A DNA stretch of 20,678 nt. It comes from Acidobacteriota bacterium (lineage in GTDB: Bacteria > Acidobacteriota > Blastocatellia > Pyrinomonadales > Pyrinomonadaceae). The stretch is taken from NCBI GenBank assembly GCA_963169175.1, contig CAUJFK010000136.1, positions 1-20,678 on the forward strand, given 5' to 3'. Position numbers and translations under genes: made by a program. Shown here in pieces: positions 15,158 to 20,678 of this stretch; position 1 is the stretch's first letter, and every line of letters begins with the position of its first letter. A model generated the notes under the pieces. The model was not told where the DNA came from and did no database searches. It saw only the letters and a program-made list of their open reading frames with translations.

Positions 15158-15841
15158 TTATTTCAGATATCCGCCACTCTTCAGGATACTCGCCCACAAA
15201 ACATAACCTTCGCCCAAAAGGTGCAGGCCGTCGTTCGTGTATCTCTTATCGAGGCGGCCTTCGGCATCCAGGAACCTGTTGTAAAGATCGATATACGTGA
15301 CCGCCCTGTCGCCGCGGGCTATCTCAGCCATCGCTGTGTTCAGTACCTTTATACTTTCATCGTTTTTGTCGACAAACTTTCGAAACGTGTCGTTGGTTGG
15401 CAGCACGCTCTGCAGGTATATCCTGGTCCTGGGAGATAAAGTTCGGGTCCGGCGGACAAATTCCTTGTAATTTCCGATGATCCTTTCGTTCGGAATGTTT
15501 CGTGAAATGTCGTTGATGCCGATCATCAGGAATATTTTAGCCGGCTTTTGCGCAAGAATATCATCCAGCCTTGCCAAAACACCGGCAGAGATATCGCCTG
15601 ATATACCGCGATTTTGACATCGAATGCAGTTCAACTGTTCTGCCCATTCATTGCCGTCCGTAATGCTATCGCCGATAAAGACGATGCCATTTTTCGTGTT
15701 TGAAAGCTGTTGATGCAAACTCACCTTTTGCACGTAATAAGGCCGAACATAGCTTTCGTCGGGTTTAGCTGGCGATGGCTGTTGTGCGATCGCACCACAA
15801 GCAAGAAATAGGCATGCAGTGATGATAGAAACTTTTTTCAT
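15158..15841 (-). CDS. Exported SGNH/GDSL-family esterase
   Basis: The protein is 227 aa from ATG 15839-15841. It has a signal peptide (MKKVSIITACLFLACGAIAQ) with a probable cut at AIA|Q. All four SGNH blocks are present: FIGDSITDG (nucleophile S59), NRGISGD (oxyanion glycine), GIND (N110) and DGLH (D204, H207). The fold resembles platelet-activating-factor-acetylhydrolase-like esterases. Lying between sialidase-like and GH2 genes, it probably removes O-acyl (often O-acetyl) groups that block glycan trimming, for example from sialic acids. That substrate is inferred from context only. In-frame starts at 15856 (ATG) and 15859 (TTG) would add 5-6 residues before the signal peptide. The cysteine in LFLAC is not in a canonical lipobox. 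The gap to the upstream sialidase-like gene is 29 bp. Confidence 0.85.
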   Translation of the reverse strand: MKKVSIITACLFLACGAIAQQPSPAKPDESYVRPYYVQKVSLHQQLSNTKNGIVFIGDSITDGNEWAEQLNCIRCQNRGISGDISAGVLARLDDILAQKPAKIFLMIGINDISRNIPNERIIGNYKEFVRRTRTLSPRTRIYLQSVLPTNDTFRKFVDKNDESIKVLNTAMAEIARGDRAVTYIDLYNRFLDAEGRLDKRYTNDGLHLLGEGYVLWASILKSGGYLK

Positions 15842-15870
15842 ACGATTCTCAGGCATCAAATCGAGATATT

Positions 15871-17046
15871 CTATTCGTGAGAATGGCCGAGTGCTTTAAC
15901 CTTTGCGTCCAACTCGTTTAGTTTTAGACGCACGGCAATGATGTACGCCGGTTCGCGGTCGGTCCAGTGTCCGTAGGTAACCGTGACAATTGTGCCGTCG
16001 GGCAGCAGCTCTACGCCCGGATATGATGAATCCCATTCTCCGCCTTCGCTGTTCCCGCGATTGTCCATTAGCCGAACGCGATATTGTCCTTCGCGGCCCT
16101 TCACAATGTCGTCATAGGTCCCGACCCACGCGACCCAATCGCCGCTTGTTTTTGTATCGAGCGCCATATCACGGAAAGAAATAAACAGCCGTCCGTCCGG
16201 TGCATATTTTCCGGTGTGCCGGTCACCGGTCAAAGCTCCAGGCAGTTCGCGCGGCACGGTCCAAGTCTTACCTTCATCATTTGAAAAGATAACGTGTGAA
16301 TTCTTGACGCGCCGATTTTCGCGCAGCAGCACGGCCAGATGCTTGCCGTTGGGCGAGCGGATCACGCCGGGTTCGCACAGGTGAATATCCGATGACCGGA
16401 ACACTACCGTCGGTGCTCCCCATGTCAGCCCGCCGTCTTTTGAGATAGTTTGATAAAGTGTGAATACAGCAGGTTGCGCACGGTTCGGTTCCTTTGTAAA
16501 AAAGCGCCCGTCGTCATGAAACATGGCAAGATAATGTCCTTTTCCTGTTTGCAGCTTCTCAACGAAACCCATCGCCACGATCCCCCCAAAATCCCCGATC
16601 GGTTTCAGCTCGGTCCACGTCTTGCCGTCATCATCAGAGATCGAAGAACGTATAGGATACAGCCCAGAAAACAATACGAGGCGTTTCTTTCCGTTTTTAT
16701 CGATCACCCGATGAATGGTCGGTGTCTCAAGCGACGTTTCCCAACTCCTGGGTGTTGGCAGCCGTTCCGACCACGTTTTTCCGCCATCGTTGGACCGCTT
16801 CATTATGATCGGCCCTTTGCCGTGCCCCTTTGGATAAACAACGATGATCGTCCTGTTGTCCTCAAGCAATACGGTCGTCGGGTGCCCAAGATATTGCCCC
16901 GATTCGCGATCGACCAATACTTGCCGGTCGCTTTCGCCCGAAAGGTCTATGACCGGAATTGAAAACCCGCGCGACTGCGCTTGTGTTCCAACCGTAAGGG
17001 CTAATCCCAGGCAGACTGTGGTCAACATGTTCGCTATCTTATTCAT
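15871..17046 (-). CDS. Exported sialidase-like (Asp-box beta-propeller) protein
   Basis: The 391-aa protein starts with a signal peptide (NMLTTVCLGLALTVGTQAQ). Four Asp-box (S-x-D-x-G-x-T-W) repeats mark a six-bladed propeller: SNDGGKTW (85-92), SDDDGKTW (137-144), SKDGGLTW (202-209) and SNDEGKTW (255-262). Conserved arginines occur in GDRHTG and SFRDMA, and SSYPGVELLPDG lies near the end. The classical GH33 (F/Y)RIP motif that supplies the first arginine of the sialic-acid triad is replaced by YLGHPTTVL (52-60). It belongs to the general exo-alpha-sialidase group, but the exact family and substrate (sialic acid, another nonulosonic acid, or something else) are open. ATG at 17044-17046 has AAGGA just upstream. 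It sits mid-operon between the GH63 and esterase genes. Confidence 0.8.
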   Translation of the reverse strand: MNKIANMLTTVCLGLALTVGTQAQSRGFSIPVIDLSGESDRQVLVDRESGQYLGHPTTVLLEDNRTIIVVYPKGHGKGPIIMKRSNDGGKTWSERLPTPRSWETSLETPTIHRVIDKNGKKRLVLFSGLYPIRSSISDDDGKTWTELKPIGDFGGIVAMGFVEKLQTGKGHYLAMFHDDGRFFTKEPNRAQPAVFTLYQTISKDGGLTWGAPTVVFRSSDIHLCEPGVIRSPNGKHLAVLLRENRRVKNSHVIFSNDEGKTWTVPRELPGALTGDRHTGKYAPDGRLFISFRDMALDTKTSGDWVAWVGTYDDIVKGREGQYRVRLMDNRGNSEGGEWDSSYPGVELLPDGTIVTVTYGHWTDREPAYIIAVRLKLNELDAKVKALGHSHE

Positions 17047-17056
17047 AGGTCCTTAT

Positions 17057-17073
17057 CGATCGTCTGACGATCG
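17057..17073. promoter_or_regulatory. Perfect 17-bp palindrome upstream of the sialidase-like gene
   Basis: CGATCGTC (17057-17064), a single central base and GACGATCG (17066-17073) form a perfect 8-bp inverted repeat 10 bp before the start codon, in the 58-bp gap after the GH63 gene. It could be a protein-binding site or a hairpin close to the ribosome site. Seen directly; function unknown. Confidence 0.4.
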
Positions 17074-17104
17074 CTCCAACGGTTCATGCATCCGCAAGTT
17101 TTAC

Positions 17105-19066
17105 TTAGTTTCCGTTTCTCAACATCATCAAAACATGTGCCGCCGACCAACTAAAATTCGCGGCATTCAGGCCTTTCCCGGTGATCGGGTGATAGTTTTC
17201 GCGAATCTCTCCGTCTGAGAGCAAGCCATCGGCGTTTGCCCAAAGCTTGGTTGTGAGCATCTCCGCCTCTCTTTCCAAACCATATCGTCGCAGGGCCTCG
17301 ATACCAAAATAAAATTGGTCGAGCCAGACCGGGCCGCGCCAATAGCCCTTCATCGGATCAAATTTTGCATCATCAGCGGCCAAGGTCGGCAGTGGAACTT
17401 TGGTGTTGAATCTGTTTGCGTCCAACATTATTTTGGCAGCTCGACGAGCTTGCTCCGGCGAAGCAATGCCTACCCAGAGCGGTATCCAGCCCTCAGTGCC
17501 TTCGACGGTGATCAGCTTATCGCCGGCTAACTGATGGTCATAGTAGAATCCGTGTTGCTGGCTGTAGAACTTGGTATTGATCTTCTGCTTCAAGATGGCG
17601 GCGTGAGTCCGCAGTGTGCGGGCCGTGTCTTCCATTTTTAGGACTTTCGCAAGATCGGCAAGATACAATTTGTCGGCGTACAGATAGGAATTCAGATCGA
17701 CGGATTCCTGATCGATCGACCATGCCCTATCGTTATTTTTCAGCATCGAAACACCGTCAAAACGCACGGCATTGTCCATACCGCTTTCCCATTTTGCCGC
17801 AAGTTTTGTGCCGTCTGTCGAGCCGTATTCGCACAGGCCGTTTTTGTCGTGATCACGGTTTGCATACCACCATTCGTGGTACTTGATCAATTTCGGGAAA
17901 ATGTCCGCGACGAAATTCTTATCACCTGTTTTTCTAAAGATCTCCCAAACCGCCCAGGCCGCCAGCGGAGGTTTTGTATTGCGCCAGTTATTTTCTTTCT
18001 CATCGGTGTAAATGCAGTCGGCCACCATTCCGGCTTCGTCCTGGTAGTCGAACATCGAAAGGACGTTCGATCTCGCTAGTTCGGGGTTAAAGTCAGCGAG
18101 GGCAACTGCGTGCTTCCAACTATCCCAACTCCAAAAACCGTAAAACCCCTGATAGCTCGCCGATGGAAAGGTGCCGTCATGTTTCAGGTCTTTGGCGGCA
18201 CTTCGCCAATTTGTGTTGAGCGTGACGATCGCTTTCACGGCCAAACGCCTTTTAGCGTCGTCCGGCACCCGGGGCGTTGAGAAATATCTACTCAGATATC
18301 CGCTCCAACGCCGTTCGTTCCGTTTCAATTCGGTCGCGAAATGTCGTTTGATATTTTCGGCGGGCAATTCTCGGTTTTGCAGAAAATATTTCTGCGTATG
18401 AACAAGCGAAATTGATCGGCCCGGCTTTAGTTTGATGGTTGGATAAACGGCTTTGTACGAGCCTCCGTCGATCTCAAAGGCAAGCGTTTGCGGGTGATCA
18501 AAATCAATTACAAAACTCTTTTCCCTATCGGGGAAAGTGACCGCCAACCGATTCGTGTCGTTCTGCAGCGAGGCCTTCGGCAAAAGGAGTTCACCCGTGT
18601 ATAAGATCTCAAGCGATCTTGCCCTGCCGGACCGGTTCGTGATCTTTGTCTGGATCATAGCCTCGCGGTTTGAGACAAAGATCAGTTGCTGCGAAACATC
18701 AAATTCAGCCAACAAGAATTTCTGTTCCAAAATGCCCGGAAAGTAAGTCGTGGAAAACGTTGCCTGTGCCAGATCAAGTGCTCTTCCATTTTCGCTAATG
18801 ACCAATTTTGCTATGGTGTTGGCAAGCCATTCACCGGAGAGGTCCATCACCAGCGGGCCGATAAACGAGCCACGGTCTTCTATCCGCTGCGGCAGGGCAT
18901 AGGCATGCCATGCTCCCAGGTCCGAAAAGAACGAGCGTTCAACATCATCGGACTTTGTTATCGTCTGTCGGACGTTCAGCACATCCGGAAACGAAGACCT
19001 TTGTGCGAAGGCTGGAACTAGCGCGAACAAAACGGCCAGGAATCCGATGAGACTTCGGGTATGCAT
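17105..19066 (-). CDS. Exported GH63 (YgjK-like) alpha-glucosidase
   Basis: From ATG 19064-19066 the protein is 653 aa and begins with a signal peptide (MHTRSLIGFLAVLFALVPAFAQ). An N-terminal beta-sandwich (about 60-230) precedes an (alpha/alpha)6 barrel (about 270-653). The barrel follows E. coli YgjK closely: GFYGFWSWDSWKHA (general acid D315), NTKPPLAAWAVWE, YHEWWYANRDHDKNGLCEYG, WESGMDNA, YWRGPVWLDQFYFG, and ENYHPITG with base E623, then NFSWSAAH near the end. GH63 enzymes are inverting alpha-glucosidases, and YgjK prefers short alpha-glucosides. The reading frame is open back to 19333 into the GH109 gene, but those residues look out of frame and precede the signal peptide. In-frame starts at 19087, 19102 and 19108 are possible; none has a strong ribosome site. 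It is 83 bp downstream of the GH109 gene. Confidence 0.87.
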   Translation of the reverse strand: MHTRSLIGFLAVLFALVPAFAQRSSFPDVLNVRQTITKSDDVERSFFSDLGAWHAYALPQRIEDRGSFIGPLVMDLSGEWLANTIAKLVISENGRALDLAQATFSTTYFPGILEQKFLLAEFDVSQQLIFVSNREAMIQTKITNRSGRARSLEILYTGELLLPKASLQNDTNRLAVTFPDREKSFVIDFDHPQTLAFEIDGGSYKAVYPTIKLKPGRSISLVHTQKYFLQNRELPAENIKRHFATELKRNERRWSGYLSRYFSTPRVPDDAKRRLAVKAIVTLNTNWRSAAKDLKHDGTFPSASYQGFYGFWSWDSWKHAVALADFNPELARSNVLSMFDYQDEAGMVADCIYTDEKENNWRNTKPPLAAWAVWEIFRKTGDKNFVADIFPKLIKYHEWWYANRDHDKNGLCEYGSTDGTKLAAKWESGMDNAVRFDGVSMLKNNDRAWSIDQESVDLNSYLYADKLYLADLAKVLKMEDTARTLRTHAAILKQKINTKFYSQQHGFYYDHQLAGDKLITVEGTEGWIPLWVGIASPEQARRAAKIMLDANRFNTKVPLPTLAADDAKFDPMKGYWRGPVWLDQFYFGIEALRRYGLEREAEMLTTKLWANADGLLSDGEIRENYHPITGKGLNAANFSWSAAHVLMMLRNGN

Positions 19067-19149
19067 ATCTCGCTTGGCCTGTTCCATCTGAAACACTCGC
19101 ATCGCCATAGTTAGCGGTAGTTCTCCGTAGTCCTCGCTGTAACCCAGTT

Positions 19150-20526
19150 CTAGGGAATCGACGTCCGGCCCTCGGTCCAGCGTCCGCGTGTATAATCCGG
19201 AAACTTGATCGGAGCAGACCCCTTCGCAACAGATATCTCGCTCAACGGCCCGGGAGCGCTCCATGCAGCGGCGTCGTAAACGTCCATATCCGGGACCAGG
19301 CCTTCGCGCATGCATTGGATCAGGCGGTAGCACATTATGTAATCCATACCGCCGTGGCCGCCAAGCCTTCGGGCGGTGTCGCCCATTTCTTTCCAGAGCG
19401 AGTGTTCGTACTTGGCCTTATACTGTTCGATATCCTGCCATTGATGATTTGCCTTGGTCGCCTCGATATACACGCGGGCGGGATAATCGCGATAGATCCC
19501 TTTTGTTCCCTGAACAAGATTGATGCGGTCATACGGCCGCGGGCTTGTGACATTATGCTGGACCATTATCGTCCGGCCCTTGTTTGTTTTGATCAGGCCC
19601 GTGTTGTAATCACCGCAGATATAATTCTCCTTCATTCGCGGGTCATCTTTGGCAAGGTGCTGATCGCGGTATTCAAACAAACCCGGAGCGCCTGAACTCA
19701 TCGCGACCATGTGTTCAAATTTATCGCCGCGGTTGATGTTCATATAATTAGCAACCGGACCAAGCCCGTGGGTCGGATAGAGATTGCTGTTTCGCAAAGT
19801 GTGATGCCGTCGCCGCCAGAGGCCTTCATCCTTTGTCTCAAACAGGATGTAACGCAGATCGTGGTTATACGCACCTTCGCCGTGAACTATCGTCCCCAAA
19901 ACGCCTGAGCGGACCAGGTTCAACGCAAAAAGTTCGCCCCAGCCGTAGCAGCAGTTTTCCATCAGCATACAATGCTTTCGTGTTGCTTCGGATGTATCGA
20001 CGATCTTCCAAATGTCCTGCAGCGTATAGCCCGCCGGAACTTCGGTACAGGCGTGCTTGCCGGACTTCATCGCATCAACGGCCTGCGGAACATGCCATTC
20101 CCACGGCGTAGCGATATAGACAACATCGATATCGTCACGTTTCAACAGGTCGCGATAGCCGTAGTCTCCATTAACATATATCTCGGGCTTGCCCGCATTT
20201 GCCTTCTCTACGATCGCCTTAGCTTGATCAGCCTTCTCCTTGACCACGTCATTAAGTGCGACGACCTGTACGCCCGGGACATTTACAAACTCACCTATTA
20301 CGCTCCGTCCGCGCAGGCCGGTCCCGATAAACGCCATCCGCACAGTTTGATGTTTTTCAAACGGCACACCGATCATCGATTTGGCTTTTGCGGGTGTCCC
20401 GGCGATCAATTTCGCGAGTATCGATTCACTTTTTGCCGCAGCCGCCGCACTTGTGCCAAACAGTCCTAAACCAATACTGCCCAAAGCCGCGTTTCGCAGC
20501 ATTTCACGTCTTGAAATATCGCTCAT
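19150..20526 (-). CDS. Tat-exported GH109-type alpha-N-acetylgalactosaminidase (Gfo/Idh/MocA fold)
   Basis: This is a 458-aa NAD-dependent glycosidase. A twin-arginine signal peptide (SRREML at 5-10, then a weakly hydrophobic core ending AAAAA) sends a folded, cofactor-loaded protein out of the cytoplasm. A Rossmann domain follows (MAFIGTGLRGRS, 64-75). GH109 hallmarks are ATPWEWHVPQAVDAMKSGKH (139-158), AYNHDLRY (219-226), LYPTHGLGPVANYMNINRG (249-267), VTSPRPY (326-332), GHGGMDY (390-396) and DAAAWSAPGPLSE (418-430) with FPDYTRGRW near the end. The family uses a transient oxidation by bound NAD to release terminal alpha-GalNAc, as in blood-group A or Tn structures. The start has a strong AAAGGAG ribosome site. 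The main alternative is a non-GH109 exported oxidoreductase of the same fold, but the motif match is extensive. Confidence 0.88.
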   Translation of the reverse strand: MSDISRREMLRNAALGSIGLGLFGTSAAAAAKSESILAKLIAGTPAKAKSMIGVPFEKHQTVRMAFIGTGLRGRSVIGEFVNVPGVQVVALNDVVKEKADQAKAIVEKANAGKPEIYVNGDYGYRDLLKRDDIDVVYIATPWEWHVPQAVDAMKSGKHACTEVPAGYTLQDIWKIVDTSEATRKHCMLMENCCYGWGELFALNLVRSGVLGTIVHGEGAYNHDLRYILFETKDEGLWRRRHHTLRNSNLYPTHGLGPVANYMNINRGDKFEHMVAMSSGAPGLFEYRDQHLAKDDPRMKENYICGDYNTGLIKTNKGRTIMVQHNVTSPRPYDRINLVQGTKGIYRDYPARVYIEATKANHQWQDIEQYKAKYEHSLWKEMGDTARRLGGHGGMDYIMCYRLIQCMREGLVPDMDVYDAAAWSAPGPLSEISVAKGSAPIKFPDYTRGRWTEGRTSIP

Positions 20527-20528
20527 AT

Positions 20529-20537
20529 CTCTCCTTT
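20529..20537 (-). promoter_or_regulatory. Strong ribosome site of the GH109 gene
   Basis: AAAGGAGAG on the - strand ends 2 nt before the ATG at 20524-20526, with the AGGAG core 4 nt away. It is the best ribosome site in the exported-enzyme operon and fixes the start directly ahead of the twin-arginine signal. Confidence 0.7.
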
Positions 20538-20582
20538 ATTATCCAAAATGGCCACTAGTTAATGCCTAAGTTATCGCAGCGT

Positions 20583-20678
20583 TCAGCCGATCTTGCGTGG
20601 TCGAATCGCATTTGGTTTGTGTACTTTCAGTTCGAGGTCTTTCGTTCTTTCGTGATCACAGTTCGTAACCTTCACTTC
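20583..20678 (-). CDS. Possible C-terminal end of a further operon gene (partial)
   Basis: Reading leftward from the right edge, one frame is open for 31 codons and stops at TGA (20583-20585), while the other two frames stop within a few codons. The residues include VTNCDHERTKDLELKVHKP. I do not recognise the family. The stop is 56 bp before the GH109 start, a normal intra-operon distance. A 31-codon open stretch can occur by chance, so this is only a candidate. Confidence 0.3.
   Translation of the reverse strand, partial: EVKVTNCDHERTKDLELKVHKPNAIRPRKIG

Noticed and set aside
19067..19333. 89-residue N-terminal extension of the GH63 gene overlapping the GH109 gene
   Set aside because: The extension is Arg/Cys-rich, precedes a standard signal peptide and coincides with GH109 coding sequence.
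19150..20526. Plain sugar dehydrogenase annotation for the Gfo/Idh/MocA-fold protein
   Set aside because: The whole set of GH109 motifs (ATPWEWHVPQAVDAMK, YPTHGLGP, GHGGMD, DAAAWSA) plus a Tat signal fits GH109 much better than a cytosolic dehydrogenase.

Overview
The window looks like chromosome from a Gram-negative, environmental-type bacterium of moderately high GC. It carries an RND/TolC efflux operon and several Sec- or Tat-exported glycoside hydrolases. There are no SusC/SusD-type genes and no phosphotransferase (PTS) components, and TTG or GTG starts are common. The overall style resembles Acidobacteriota (Blastocatellia-like), but that is an impression from gene style and not a proven assignment. 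I see no rRNA, tRNA, insertion sequence, phage or CRISPR.

Region 1 (1-6188, + strand) is a heavy-metal efflux operon: the tail of a probable FixH/YtkA-like protein, a CusA-type RND pump, a TolC-family outer-membrane channel and a CusB/CzcB-type adaptor. The last three are translationally coupled by overlapping stops and starts. The pump keeps the three periplasmic methionines that coordinate Cu(I)/Ag(I) in E. coli CusA.

Region 2 (6189-7803, + strand) is an AT-richer spacer with several small palindromes. It is followed by a stand-alone NYN (PIN-like RNase) protein with an OST-HTH/LOTUS domain and an unassigned C-terminal third.

Region 3 (7825-12991) is a GalNAc/galactosamine catabolic module around a 130-bp divergent control region. 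Leftward lie a PfkB-family kinase, a GatY/KbaY-like class II aldolase and an SSS-family sodium symporter. Rightward lies an AgaS-type galactosamine-6-phosphate deaminase/isomerase. AgaS, the kinase and the aldolase would take galactosamine-6-P through tagatose-6-P and tagatose-1,6-bisphosphate to triose phosphates.

Region 4 (12984-20583, - strand) is a run of exported carbohydrate-active enzymes read leftward: a Tat-exported GH109 alpha-N-acetylgalactosaminidase, a YgjK-like GH63 alpha-glucosidase, an Asp-box sialidase-like protein, an SGNH esterase and a GH2 beta-galactosidase-type enzyme. An open frame running off the right edge may be the end of a further gene of this operon.

Regions 3 and 4 together read as a locus for taking apart GalNAc-containing, probably sialylated glycans (mucin-type O-glycans or similar polymers) outside the cytoplasm and burning the GalNAc inside. 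A GalNAc kinase, a GalNAc-6-P deacetylase and a transcriptional regulator are not in the window and must lie elsewhere if the scheme is right.
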